Shown here piece after piece: positions 12,101 to 26,549 of a stretch of 64,000 nucleotides of DNA. Origin of the DNA: Metaphire vulgaris (Eukaryota; Annelida; Clitellata; Crassiclitellata; Megascolecidae); NCBI GenBank assembly GCA_018105865.1, contig CM030859.1, positions 206,001-270,000 of the forward strand. Direction: 5' to 3'. Both the position numbers and the translations under genes were made by a program. Under the pieces are notes generated by a model. That model was not told the DNA's origin, made no database searches, and worked only from the letters and a program-made list of their open reading frames with translations. Position 1 is the stretch's first letter. The number at the start of each line of letters is the position of its first letter.

Positions 12101-15100
12101 TCGCTCATATATCGCATTAGAATTGTAGGGGGCCTCCTACTGATGCCTTAGCACCAGAAATTTTGGGCAGATTCCTCTGGAAAATGTCGATTTTTCTATT
12201 AAAACCTATACGCATATTAGCCTTACTTCGATGACAGAAACTCGACAACAGTTAGCAATAAATCGAAGGCCCCACATATATCAGAAATCTAACTGCAGAT
12301 CCATCAAAGGCATCGAATGAGCTACAAATGGTGTGAGTTTCAGGAGAATCGGAGGACATAAAATTTTTACGACGAAAAAAACCTGGACTAACTATCACGA
12401 AATTTTGAGAAATTTGACGAAAAATTCATGTCCGAAATTCGCTCATATATCGCATTAGAATTGTAGGGGCTTCCTTCTGATGCCTTAGCACCAGAAATTT
12501 TGGGCAGATTCCTCTGGAAAATGTCGATTTTTCTATTAAAACCTATACGCATATTAGCCTTACTTCGATGACAGAAACTCGACAAAAGTTAGCAATAAAT
12601 CGAAGGCCCCCCACAGATATCAGAAATCTAACTGCAGGTCCCTAATAGGCATCGAATGAGCTACAAATGGTGTGAGTTTCAGGAGAATCGGAGGACATAA
12701 AATTTTTACGACGAAAAAACCCTGGACTAACCATCACGAAATTTTGAGAAATTTGACGAAAAATTCATGTCCGAAATTCGCTCATATATCGCATTAGAAT
12801 TGTAGGGGGCCTCCTACTGATGCCTTAGCACCAGAAATTTTGGGCAGATTCCTCTGGAAAATGTCGATTTTTCTATTAAAACCTATACGCATATTAGCCT
12901 TACTTCGATGACAGAAACTCGACAACAGTTAGCAATAAATCGAAGGCCCCCACATATATCAGAAATCTAACTGCAGATCCATCAAAGGCATCGAATGAGC
13001 TACAAATGGTGTGAGTTTCAGGAGAATCGGAGGACATAAAATTTTTACGACGAAAAAAACCCTGGACTAACTATCACGAAATTTTGAGAAATTTGACGAA
13101 AAATTCATGTCCGAAATTCGCTCATATATCGCATTAGAATTGTAGGGGGCCTCCTACTGATGCCTTAGCACCAGAAATTTTGGGCAGATTCCTCTGGAAA
13201 ATGTCGATTTTTCTATTAAAACCTATACGCATATTAGCCTTACTTCGATGACAGAAACTCGACAAAAGTTAGCGATAAATCGAAGGCCCCCCACATATAT
13301 CAGAAATCTAACTGCAGATCCATCAAAGGCATCGAATGAGCTACAAATGGTGTGAGTTTCAGGAGAATCGGAGGACATAAAATTTTACGACGAAAAAACC
13401 TGGACTAACCATCACGAAATTTTGAGAAATTTGACGAAAAATTCATGTCCGAAATTCGCTCATATATCGCATTAGAATTGTAGGGGGCTTCCTTCCTATG
13501 CCTTAGCACCAGAAATTTTGGGCAGATTCCTCTGGAAAATGTCGATTTTTCTATTAAAACCTATACGCATATTAGCCTTACTTCGATGACAGAAACTCGA
13601 CAACAGTTAGCAATAAATCGAAGGCCCCCACATATATCAGAAATCTAACTGCAGATCCATCAAAGGCATCGAATGAGCTACAAATGGTGTGAGTTTCAGG
13701 AGAATCGGAGGACATAAAATTTTTACGACGAAAAAAACCCTGGACCATCACGAAATTTTGAGAAATTTGACGAAAAATTCATGTCCGAAATTCGCTCATA
13801 TATCGCATTAGAATTGTAGGGGGCTTCCTTCCTATGCCTTAGCACCAGAAATTTTGGGCAGATTCCTCTGGAAAATGTCGATTTTTCTATTAAAACCTAT
13901 ACGCATATTAGCCTTACTTCGATGACAGAAACTCGACAACAGTTAGCAATAAATCGAAGGCCCCCCACAGATATCAGAAATCTAACTGCAGGTCCCTAAT
14001 AGGCATCGAATGAGCTACAAATGGTGTGAGTTTCAGGAGAATCGGAGGACATAAAATTTTTACGACGAAAAAAACCCTGGACTAACCATCACGAAATTTT
14101 GAGAAATTTGACGAAAAATTCATGTCCGAAATTCGCTCATATATCGCATTAGAATTGTAGGGGGCTTCCTTCCTATGCCTTAGCACCAGAAATTTTGGGC
14201 AGATTCCTCTGGAAAATGTCGATTTTTCTATTAAAACCTATACGCATATTAGCCTTACTTCGATGACAGAAACTCGACAAAAGTTAGCAATAAATCGAAG
14301 GCCCCCCACAGATATCAGAAATCTAACTGCAGGTCCCTAATAGGCATCGAATGAGCTACAAATGGTGTGAGTTTCAGGAGAATCGGAGGACATAAAATTT
14401 TTACGACGAAAAAACCCTGGACTAACCATCACGAAATTTTGAGAAATTTGACGAAAAATTCATGTCCGAAATTCGCTCATATATCGCATTAGAATTGTAG
14501 GGGGCTTCCTTCCTATGCCTTAGCACCAGAAATTTTGGGCAGATTCCTCTGGAAAATGTCGATTTTTCTATTAAAACCTATACGCATATTAGCCTTACTT
14601 CGATGACAGAAACTCGACAAAAGTTAGCAATAAATCGAAGGCCCCCCACAGATATCAGAAATCTAACTGCAGGTCCCTAATAGGCATCGAATGAGCTACA
14701 AATGGTGTGAGTTTCAGGAGAATCGGAGGACATAAAATTTTTACGACGAAAAAAACCCTGGACTAACTAACCATCACGAAATTTTGAGAAATTTGACGAA
14801 AAATTCATGTCCGAAATTCGCTCATATATCGCATTAGAATTGTAGGGGGCCTCCTACTGATGCCTTAGCACCAGAAATTTTGGGCAGATTCCTCTGGAAA
14901 ATGTCGATTTTTCTATTAAAACCTATACGCATATTAGCCTTACTTCGATGACAGAAACTCGACAAAAGTTAGCGATAAATCGAAGGCCCCCCACATATAT
15001 CAGAAATCTAACTGCAGATCCATCAAAGGCATCGAATGAGCTACAAATGGTGTGAGTTTCAGGAGAATCGGAGGACATAAAATTTTTACGACGAAAAAAA

Positions 15101-16640
15101 CCCTGGACTAACCATCACGAAATTTTGAGAAATTTGACGAAAAATTCATGTCCGAAATTCGCTCATATATCGCATTAGAATTGTAGGGGGCTTCCTTCCT
15201 ATGCCTTAGCACCAGAAATTTTGGGCAGATTCCTCTGGAAAATGTCGATTTTTCTATTAAAACCTATACGCATATTAGCCTTACTTCGATGACAGAAACT
15301 CGACAACAGTTAGCAATAAATCGAAGGCCCCCACATATATCAGAAATCTAACTGCAGATCCATCAAAGGCATCGAATGAGCTACAAATGGTGTGAGTTTC
15401 AGGAGAATCGGAGGACATAAAATTTTTACGACGAAAAAAACCCTGGACCATCACGAAATTTTGAGAAATTTGACGAAAAATTCATGTCCGAAATTCGCTC
15501 ATATATCGCATTAGAATTGTAGGGGGCTTCCTTCCTATGCCTTAGCACCAGAAATTTTGGGCAGATTCCTCTGGAAAATGTCGATTTTTCTATTAAAACC
15601 TATACGCATATTAGCCTTACTGATGATGACAGAAACTCGACAACAGTTAGCAATAAATCGAAGGCCCCCCACAGATATCAGAAATCTAACTGCAGGTCCC
15701 TAATAGGCATCGAATGAGCTACAAATGGTGTGAGTTTCAGGAGAATCGGAGGACATAAAATTTTTACGACGAAAAAACCCTGGACTAACCATCACGAAAT
15801 TTTGAGAAATTTGACGAAAAATTCATGTCCGAAATTCGCTCATATATCGCATTAGAATTGTAGGGGGCTTCCTTCCTATGCCTTAGCACCAGAAATTTTG
15901 GGCAGATTCCTCTGGAAAATGTCGATTTTTCTATTAAAACCTATACGCATATTAGCCTTACTTCGATGACAGAAACTCGACAAAAGTTAGCAATAAATCG
16001 AAGGCCCCCCACAGATATCAGAAATCTAACTGCAGGTCCCTAATAGGCATCGAATGAGCTACAAATGGTGTGAGTTTCAGGAGAATCGGAGGACATAAAA
16101 TTTTTACGACGAAAAAACCTGGACTAACCATCACGAAATTTTGAGAAATTTGACGAAAAATTCATGTCCGAAATTCGCTCATATATCGCATTAGAATTGT
16201 AGGGGGCTTCCTTCCTATGCCTTAGCACCAGAAATTTTGGGCAGATTCCTCTGGAAAATGTCGATTTTTCTATTAAAACCTATACGCATATTAGCCTTAC
16301 TTCGATGACAGAAACTCGACAAAAGTTAGCAATAAATCGAAGGCCCCCCACAGATATCAGAAATCTAACTGCAGGTCCCTAATAGGCATCGAATGAGCTA
16401 CAAATGGTGTGAGTTTCAGGAGAATCGGAGGACATAAAATTTTTACGACGAAAAAAACCCTGGACTAACTAACCATCACGAAATTTTGAGAAATTTGACG
16501 AAAAATTCATGTCCGAAATTCGCTCATATATCGCAATAGAATTGTTGGGGGCTTCCTACTGATGCCTTTGCACCAGAAATTTTGGGCAGATTCCTCTGGA
16601 AAATGTCGATTTTTCTACTAAAACGATTTCTAGCATTCTC
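9195..16640. repeat. Satellite array, 22 monomers of about 340 bp
   Basis: Monomer starts (marker TTAGCAATAAATCGAAGG) fall at 9195, 9536, 9876, 10217, 10552, 10893, 11232, 11572, 11911, 12252, 12589, 12929, 13269, 13607, 13943, 14284, 14624, 14969, 15310, 15647, 15987 and 16326, with spacings of 335-345 bp. Two monomer types are seen: A (ACAGATATC, GGTCCCTAATAGG) and B (ACATATATC, GATCCATCAAAGG). Units 1-12 alternate A/B. From 13269 on, a five-monomer block of about 1.7 kb occurs twice. Copies differ by only a few substitutions and short indels. No gene is supported; short open frames in it repeat with the monomer. Confidence 0.97.
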
Positions 16641-17170
16641 TTAGTAATAGGCCTATATAGATGATAAATGCTACATAAAGATTAGCAAGAAATCAAAGGC
16701 CCGAGAGATATAGAATTATTAATATTAGAACACAGTAATTTAAAAAGGTGTGGTCCAGAACGAAACCCTAGATGATGACGAAAGCTTTGTGTATTATCAC
16801 ATTCAAGTGCTCTGGACTGAATGATCTCTCGCATATCCTTATTCTATTTCCTTATTTTGAAAGATGTACGACATGGATCGGACAAGCGCAATATATCCGC
16901 CAAGGCACAGCAGATATTGAGAATCATATTTCAAATTCTTTGAAGGCATCGAATGAGCTTCAATTGGTGGGAAAAGATTTTTAGGATAAAAAAACGCCTG
17001 GATCTTTGTGAAAAATCTCGACACTTGACCAAAAATTAGTTTTGATATTAATATCGCTCGGATTTGACGACAGACAGGCAAAAGACATTCAGATGATGTT
17101 ATTTCAGTGGAAAATAAAGTCCAGCTGGGTTCGAATCTGTCGATTTTCTCAATATTATAATATACAAAAA
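16641..17170. repeat. Decayed monomers at the right edge of the array
   Basis: Fragments of the monomer remain in order but highly diverged: TTAGCAAGAAATCAAAGGCC near 16683, GGCATCGAATGAGCTTCAA near 16945, AAAAAACGCCTGG near 16989, GACCAAAAATTAG near 17027 and a shortened GTCGATTTTCT near 17138. This is the usual gradient from homogenised core to decayed flank. Confidence 0.7.
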
Positions 17171-17239
17171 ATTTCGACTGCACAATCCTCATGACCAGTC
17201 TATTAGCTGCTGGCCCAAAAGAAGTATACGTCCTTGGTC

Positions 17240-17325
17240 GCGGCTTCCTCTGGACCCTGTGTGCCCTCTTTTCTTTTCTAGGCCCCTGTGGGTCCCTTGT
17301 GATCCACTTATGCTTATTCTAGTAA
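17240..17325. repeat. Partial copy of the 8.5-8.7 kb repeat on the far side of the satellite
   Basis: TAGGCCCCTGTGGGTCCC followed by ATCCACTTATGCTTATTCTAG parallels the minisatellite unit and its 3' flank at 8527-8700, in the same orientation. The satellite is therefore bracketed by related sequence. Confidence 0.6.
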
Positions 17326-17601
17326 GACTCTTATGATTATCTTGATTCTTTATATATCTCGACACAAAAATGACACAATTCGGTTTCAATATAAACACTT
17401 GCTATAAAACTGTATTCTGATTATTATTATATTATATTATGCATTGCATATTTGCTAGATTCAATTTAGTAGAAAATATCAGTGAATGCAAATACACTGT
17501 ATCAATACAGTACTCAAAATATAATAATTAGTAACAGCCTGAACAGGAGAGTAGAAAATCAGCACCAATAGTATAGTATAGTTAGTCAGTCAACGCAGGT
17601 C

Positions 17602-18525
17602 TCAATGCGTCTTGGAGACCCTTAGCGTTGCGTATTTGACGGGCGTTGGTGGTGGCTGTTTTGACTTTCTCTTCATCACCTTCAACTCTTCAAGGAGCTC
17701 GGCTGGGGGAGGAGGCAGATCACCCAGGTCCAGGTAGGACGGTTCATCGGAATACATGGGGGGCGGCGGCAGGGGCGTCTCCAGTCGGACCAAACCCTCG
17801 GCGCCGTGCTGACACTTCTGTCCGATGGTTCTCTGCAGATTCAGAATGAAGTTCTTCGTCTGAGCCGGATTCTTGTTGTTTCTCTTGAAGCTCAGTTTGG
17901 TGGATTCGTCACGGCGTGGGGGCGCAGGGGGGCCCACCCTCCGCTCCGTAGGAGGCTGCTGCTCCAGTGGGGAGGCAAGCAGTTCCGGCGGAGGAGGGGG
18001 GAGGTGGTCGGGACTGTCTGGACGCCCTCTTTCGTTCAGACGGTGGTGATGCATTGTGGCTAGAGTTGTTTCGGCGTAGAGGCGTTGTTCGTTGGCGTTG
18101 ACGGCCGAAGGTGTCTTCTGCGAGTCTCTTCTACTCGTTGACCTCGGAAGGGTCTGAATGGAAGACGACGGCTGCATGGAAAGCAGTCTGGCCGTCTGAG
18201 CGGTGATGGGGATCTGGGCTTTCATCTTGCTTCCGCTTGGAATGACGGAGGAGGAGCAGGACTCGACTGTCGTGATGGAATTCCTGGCGCTGTCCCCGCT
18301 GCCTCGCCTACGAGACGAGTCGGTCGGCGGACAGCGATCGATGTCGTTGTGCAGCAAAAGATCTTCCGATAATCTGGAGACTCTGTGGACCGTTCCGTCG
18401 CTGGGTTTAGTCGCCGGTCCCTTTTGATCGACGTGTTCTGTCAACCTATGAGCACCAGATGGCGCTGAATAGTCTTCCGGCGGAATAAGAGAATGGCGGA
18501 AGTTTCTGTACAACTGAAAACCATT
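17602..18525 (-). other. Pro-rich C-terminal exon of the MRL gene
   Basis: 307 residues in one exon. LPPPPPELLA, TPLPPPPMYSDEP and LGDLPPPPAELLEEL are the (F/L)PPPP class bound by Ena/VASP EVH1 domains; PPAPPRRDE and PPPTPVK look like SH3 or profilin ligands. The middle is Ser/Arg-rich and probably disordered. The stop is TGA at 17604-17602. No canonical AATAAA is seen within about 250 nt downstream. Confidence 0.85.
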
Positions 18526-21500
18526 CTGAAAACAAAAAACAAATCAACCTTCTTCTTTTGCAATCACTCGGCAATTAACTGATAAATCAAACACAATCTG
18601 CATTTCAAACGATGACTTGTCACTCAAATGATACAACTTCATCATTTGTTAGCAAGATTACATGTCACTCCAATGTGCTGTCACTCATTTGATATTAAGT
18701 GTTGACAAGGCCTCAATTTCCTCATCACTGAAGTTTATTTAACTTCTGGAGAAATTCTCACAAACAGAATATTCTTCTCAGTTACAAAAGAAAAGACGAC
18801 ACAATATTATTAACGTCATTTATAACAGCAAACATATCTCACTATAACAACACTAATATTAATATCATTATATGTTAGTGAATTCCAACAAATAACAACC
18901 AATCTTAAATCAAAACATCAAAGGAAATGACACTTTTCACAATTGATACGAAACAACGTGACAACAACGTCTGCATCTCAAACGGTTACCTTGGCAACGC
19001 GTATGGCTGTCACCCACTTCCACATTGTCACCTGATCATCAGTACAGAAGTACTTGATGTCTTCGGCTGATTTCTTCTGAGTGGCAGACGGCTAAAATTA
19101 GAAAATGCACACATTTATAGCTTCTTTAAAATACAGGTAAATAAGAAAGTAAACAATAGTTAACAGAAAACTATTAACCTTGGTTAATAAATTAAATAAT
19201 ATAATTGGAAATAATTTAGAATTATTTACAACTTGTCAAAAGAATAGAGATGAAAGAGTTTCTGAGTTTGCAGTGAGTGTGTAAGTGAACCCCGGCAGTT
19301 GAGAAGCGCATGTCTGTTGAGTGCAGACAAATTGAATAACTCACCTTCAGAGCAAAACCAAAATCAGACGGAGCTTTGAATTTCTTTTTCCAAGCAACAC
19401 CTGTGAACACCTCATTGCCATTCAGGTGCCTCACACAGGTCAACTCAGTCTGTCAACAAACACAAGCACCACACTAAGAGCTCACCATCCCCCAACAGTC
19501 ACCAGGCAACAAACAGTGACACAAAGTGACAATCTCTTCAAATTCTAACAATCTACGGATGATCTCACAACTTCACAGAAAGAAAGAAAAGTCAAGGAAG
19601 CCCTTTGGAGCACAATTCAACAGAGACAACCACATTAGTAACTTAGAGAATTGCAAGACAATCTGGCAATTTCAAATTAATTAATTACATAAACCAAATA
19701 ATAATAATAATAATATTTATACTAATAAAGATAACTCTCTTCAATCCAAACGGTGTTTGTGCTACGAGATGTGAGATGACAATTTTTAAAAAATGGTCTC
19801 CAGAAGCCCTTCACTCAACTTCCCAACCAATGGGGTGCTGACAACCCCCACTCCCACTGCTAACACATGGGTGACCAGTGGGCCATTAGATGCATAGAGA
19901 GAAGTACTGTACTACCTTCCACTGCCAACAATAACATTAAAATTAACAATTATCAATTAACACATTCTCTAATAATAACAAAATCTGAAATCTCAGAAAA
20001 CATAAAGAATCTCATCCAATTGTTGGTGATAGAGACACAGATGCTGCTTCAAAATCATACAAAATATTGAAAAGATGGCAGCTGCTTCCCTGTGAAAGCC
20101 GTGACAAGACAATGTCTACAGCTCCCAGCATCACTAGCTGCTGCAGCAACCATAACTACATAGAATGAAACTGATGAAAGGCAGATGTCTCTAACCTTTC
20201 CTTTGCCTCTAGCGTTGTAATATATTCCTCCATTTTGCAGGACACAGCTCCACTTCTTCCACGCTTTCTTTCCGTCCGCTTTCAAATGCAGCCATCCGTC
20301 GAGCTTTGTCGGTTCCCACCGTGACTCATCAAGAATCTGATTTAGAAAAATCCAAAAGCAAATATAAACTTAAGACTCTCAAGATGATTAAATAGTCTAC
20401 AACGTACCATTACAATACACTCAAAATTCAACAAATGCAATGCTACGAGCCACTCAGACAAATACAATGGAGAAAATAACCAATCAGATCTTATTAGAGC
20501 TTCTAATTACGTCGTTTGTGCTCGAAGTGACCACCACTTGCACGAATGCAAGAACGTAGAGGATCGAATCTTAACAACAATAATTTTGAGAGAAACCAAG
20601 AATTAGAATGCAAGAAATTTTTTAGCAGAATTTCCTGATAGTCAGTGGTCACTTCGATCGCTCGATCGACTTCTGCAGCAAATTGATGAAACAGGTTTTT
20701 GCAGACAAGAGGTACGGCAGTGATAGAAAACGGACGACCTGGATTTTGTGGAGAATAGATGATATTTAGTGTGGGAAAAATTTTATAAAACTTGGAAAAA
20801 TTTTTTTGAAGTTATATTGATTTCTAAAATGGTGCCCCTTGAATATTATTGGGACACCGTGTACATAGCCTAAAATAGACAATGTCCTTTATACTTATTT
20901 CTAATAGGCTTCAATGTCTGCCTATTTCTCTAGCGAATGCTAGCCCTATGCACACTACGGTTACAAAATTTGTTCACTATTTCTTATGCATCAAAGTTCT
21001 AGGGCAGAGCAAGATCTCACCATATTGGTTTTTTAAAAATAATTCCCACGCTCATTGATTTGTACCAGTCACGAGGGTCACGTAATGACCATAGATGGAG
21101 ATGGTTGACCTTGGTTCAATTGGTGACATCACAGTGATGACAAACAATAACACACCTGAGATTTATTGAACATTTCGTATTTCTTTGGAGCCTCCATAAA
21201 CACCAGGCAGTTGTTGGTCTCCTTTGGCCAATCGTGAATTTCTTTCAGGACAAACTGATGATCTTCCAAAAGACGCTCTAAGATTATAAAAGAGAATGCC
21301 ACCAAATTATTCATCTCCATCTTCATTTCACTGTCATTCAAAAATTAATTCAGAAATAAGAAGGATAAAGCAGTATTCCTAAATCTGCTAACAGGCCGTG
21401 AATCACATCAGAGCATGAATAAGTTATCTTCAAATGTAATTCTATCTGTCTGAATGTTGCGAGCAAAACATGACTAACGCATGAAGAGATCCGGGAGTTG

Positions 21501-24500
21501 TTCCGTTATTCCCCACGTTCGGTTTCTGTCCAGAAGATTCTTCTGAACGAGCATTTCACAAAGACGACCAACAGACGTACACTCATCGACCAACAGGCTC
21601 TTACTGCCGCCATCTGGGGAAAAGACCTTCACACAAACCTACAATCAACAGCATCATCACTTAGGACAAAATGGCAGCAACAAAAAAACTGAACGTCAAG
21701 TGAAAGCAAAGTGCACACACTTCAGTCAATGACTCCAAAGTACACAATCCACAGAATGACAACAATTCAAATTATTTTTATAATTTTGACAAAACGTACA
21801 GAAGTCACACCCTGTAATTCTGCTATTTAGAGAAATTCTTAAGACTCTTGTCTTCGACCCTGAACAGATTGGTCGCTTGGTTCACCAAATACCTCAGTGA
21901 CAATAATTGGAGATAAGCTACTGGAAAGGTCAGACAGGGGTCAGCATTAGCTGAAGTCAGATATCTGAACAGCAGCACAGGGACATACAGTCTATGGTAC
22001 AATCAAAAGAAGACCATTACATACATAGAGATATACAAAGGCCAACAAAAGGACTAGTGCACATTTTTACCCTTTCTATCAATTCCCATTCATTCCCAAT
22101 CACTCACTTTGCAAATTGATGGCTTCAAATGGAACGGAGAGGAAACATTTTAATCTTAAAAAGTCCAAAGGAGTACTTTCAACAAGAGGAAAACCCCTTT
22201 GCGTGACTCAGTCTTCTTCATAATAACCAATTAACCTAATCAAGTGCCAATAACTGCTAATTATCATTCATTTCACTTTATTAGTGCCTTTAGATGATCA
22301 CAGAGCACCTGTCCATTAATCCTAGACAACCTGTCCAAGGTTGCTATGGAAACGCAAGGTTCCTCCTCAATCGCAGTGAAGCAGCATTGGACAAACGGTC
22401 AACTGTCGACTAGAGATCACTCCGCAGTGAAACAACGCGCAAAATAGAATACGCTACAATCGGCTGAAAAGACTTTTTCCGGTTAGAAATATTTCGGTTA
22501 AATACCTGCGGGAGATTTTCAAAAGCAGCACTTCTGCCGGACAATCGGGAACTGGCGACCGACTGAGTCAGAGACGACGAAAAGCCCGAATCACTCGACG
22601 ACCTCAACGAAGCTCCCTCCTCCTCCTCTCTACTACAAACGTCGTCGCTCTTCACTGAAGTTCTTACTGCACTCGATGGCTTTTGATTCTTAACAATCTC
22701 TGGTATCGGCCTCTTTCCATCGCTTGAAAGTGGTTTGAGTAGAGGTGGAGGGGGGTCTCTGCCGTGACCAGGACCGACAGTACACTGTCCGACTTCCTTG
22801 ACATTTGGTGCTAAGGCTGCTCTGTGTGCTTCGACCGATGACCGATTGGGTTTGCTTTCTGACCCGACACTGTTGTCAACCAATTGATCCAGTTCAGAAA
22901 TGACGTCCAACAGGTGGGAACTGATGTCACCAAAGTCATCGGCAATTTCTGTGCATTTGAATTCATTTGAATGGGGGGCTGGAGCCCTGGACTCAGCTGC
23001 TGGTCTCAAAGGCTTAGATGGACACCACGATGGTTCGTCGTCTCCCAGGTCATTGAACTGCTCATCAAGAGAACTCAACTGACCAAGAATCGAATCAAAA
23101 TCTATGTCTACAAAGAAGGGAACAGAAAATCACAAATAGAAATACAAAAGAACCTAAACAATACAAGACGCTCCAATGCAGCAATCACAAGACGACAGCT
23201 GCAACATGAAAAGCAGAAAACATTTGCGAGCAAAATCAAACTGAATGCAAAATAAAATGACAAGAAACTAAGTTCATTTCCAACTATTTAAGTGAAAACA
23301 ATATTTACAAGTTTCTTCTAACAAAATTGCCAAATTATTTTGCTAATGATTTAAGAGAATTCACAAAATACAATTCGTTGTTGACGACATTTAGCTTCGG
23401 CCAAATGCAGGTGCTGTTACCTGATTGCTTTCGTGTCGTTGATGCTAGAGAGGCAGCAGAGGTGGTGGCCATGGCGACAGCCTTTGATGGCTTAGCTGCC
23501 GAGGATGACATCTGTTACAAACAAAGTGCAAATGTCGGCATCATATCTCTTAGGCTTGGCTTTTAGGTTGGCCATTGGGCAAATGCTTGGCACTAAAATG
23601 TTCAGCGAACGGGTAAAATGCAGTTGAGACATTTACTCGTAATTTCTGGTCTACAGGTCATCAATTTCATGTAATAAATATAATGAAGCCGAATGCCAAC
23701 AGAGCAAAACAGGATCTAACAGTGACAGGAAGGGTATGGTCCATACTATTAAAGCCACTTTAGCATATGTTGATAAATTTTATAGCAAAAGTCCTCTCAG
23801 CTCTAAAACAACCCCCCCCCCCAACCCCACCCAATTGCTCATAACAACAGCACACCCTAGATCCTGCTCCAAACAATCCGGTAATTTTTATGGCCTAAAT
23901 GGCCTTCACCAGAGAACTTAGAAGCCGAAGATATTATTAGCAATTAAGAGCACGGAGAGAGCATCATCCTCACAGATCCTGTTACTTACAGCTGAGTCTC
24001 TTCATCAGTCCCATTCAGACATTTCATCACACTCACTCTGGATGCACAGGTCAAAAGAAGAAAACATCACAAGGAAGATCATCACTCAGCAAGACATTCA
24101 GATGCTATTATGTGGCCCCTCTGCAGTATTCAGGAAATTCCAGTATGGTAACAGAAGCACAGCAAAAAGTTCTGACATACAGACAGACAGACTGACAGAC
24201 AGACAGACTGACTGACAGACACCAACACTGAGACAGACACACAGACAGACAGACTGACTGACAGACACCAACACTGAGACAGACACACAGACAGACAGTC
24301 ACATTATTAAGCTGTTTTTCTACATTCATAATTCAAACAATATTTCTGTAAATATTTATTGAGTTCAAACAGTAGAAATCTCCGGTATTTCAAAGAATGC
24401 AAAGAGGCAACACTGTCCACACTTCAGATGCACATATGTGAAGACGTTCAAGTGAGTATGTCAGTTGGTGATATGATTTATCATTCATCCTCAGAATATC

Positions 24501-25298
24501 AGGCATTTGGAGATGTCTTCAAGCTCTCAACAGAGAATCAAAGAGGAAATAAAAGCAAAAACAAACTAAACCAGAAGCATTCTCTAAGTACCAGTACCAA
24601 TAATTGGTAGAAAAGATTGTAATATAGTCATTTCGGTCATCTGCATAAATAGTAGTCCATGACTGATTAACATGACGTAACTTACTGAGTTACATTACAT
24701 ACCCATATTCAGTCAAAGTAGAACATTCATTTGACGTTATTATTCTCAGAGTATAGCACTTCCATGGAAGTTGGACACATTCTCCAGTTACACTCTGATT
24801 GTCTGTACATCACACACTTCATATCCTTGTTTACTTTCAGACTGATTTTTTAGAAGATAAAAATATGACTTGCTATTGAAGCACAAACAGAGGCAGAACT
24901 TATATAGCACCACAACATGGTGTAATATAATATCCCACCAAACAGCTCTCGGTAACACTGAAGGCAGCAGTGTCTGCCTCAACAGCCACAATACAGCAAT
25001 CGGCAACCGGTCACTTCCCACCCCCACCCCCACCCCCACACCCCATTAAATGTCGAAAACATTTCAGTTATGAGCCAGAAATTGACAAGAATCAAAATGG
25101 TGCTTCTGTGTCACCTCATGGCACCTCATGGCGGCTCACAATGCACAGTCCTCTAGTTTAGTGGAAATATTGGAACATGGGCTTCTGGATCAAAACTACT
25201 TAACCCTTAAACCCGGAACTGAACATATGCGGTTACATTGCATATAGTTACAAAGCATCTGGTCGTTTATGGGTTGTTGGTAGTTGCCGTTGAGTTGT

Positions 25299-25361
<63 letters not shown>

Positions 25362-26492
25362 ATTTTAAGTGGTTTAGGAGGCTAAGTAAGCCTGTGTGAA
25401 AACCACTGTTGTAAAGCACAAAGTCAAAAAATTAGTTGAAAAAAGTTGGATACACAATGGGATGAGAGCTATGATAAGTAATGCTATTGATATACATTAA
25501 CTGTGCCATAGAGATAAGCAAAGGCTTTGCTAAGAGGAGCCAATGCCAAGTAAACAATGCTCTCTCTTTCATCCTACGATGTCTCCAATCAGATGAACAC
25601 ATTCTCACTATTTGAAGATGATCTGTAGACATGCATAAATGCATCTTCTCCACTCAACACAAGTGCACAGTCATTGTACAATGTACACACAAGTCAGCCA
25701 TTTAATAAGCATCTCTCTAGACCACGTGGTGACAACCGGAATAGCAGTCATCAACAGCAGAGGGCATGCCACAGTAATTGCAGAGATATCAATCCTAATT
25801 AGAAACTCAGCACAATTAATCAGAAAGGCAACGGATGGGTCACGTGACTAATAAGAACGACTAAGAAGCCGGATGTAGAGAGGATCAATGGTTCCTCAAC
25901 ACGCCTTACAGGGAGTCGTCAAAAGGGCAGCAATTAATTCCTCAATTGCTGCGTTCACGTTGCATTGCTAACATTGTTTTTAAACAAACGGCATCCTTAA
26001 AACAATGACAAAAGAAATTGAACAATAATATAAGCATAACGAGCAAGAACACTGTCGTCGACGTCATCGTCATCATCATCATCTGGAGTTTTTCATTGTT
26101 TATGATTGCTTAGATGATCTGAATTGAGTTCAATCAACTCAGCTCCACTGGTCACCGGCTACAACTGGAATCACTACAAGCATTTCTTCATGGGGCAGAG
26201 GAAGGGGCAGAGGAAGGGGCAGGGGAAGGGGCAGGGGAAGGGGCAGAGGCCACTTGAAAGACACACAATTTCAATCTGAATCTGTTGGGAGAGACTGTGT
26301 TTTTCCAATCAGGTGTCCATCCAATTCCCTCAAGACCAACTCATTATAATTCATCACCAGTCAAAGCAATCATCTCTTGCCTCAGAGAAATCAAATGGTG
26401 TCTCTCTCTATTCCTCTCAATATCTCCTCATCTCTTCCCTTCTATCTCTGTCTATTACATCAACCCATCTCTCTCTCTCTCTCCATCTCTCT

Positions 26493-26549
<57 letters not shown>

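Noticed and set aside
11031..12585. Identical 65-aa minus-strand frames recurring at satellite spacing
   Set aside because: They are the same stretch of the satellite monomer read twice; other monomers carry stops or shifts at the same place.
9195..16640. Regularly spaced repeats resembling a CRISPR array
   Set aside because: Units are 340 bp, contiguous and homogeneous, with no unique spacers, and the context is eukaryotic.
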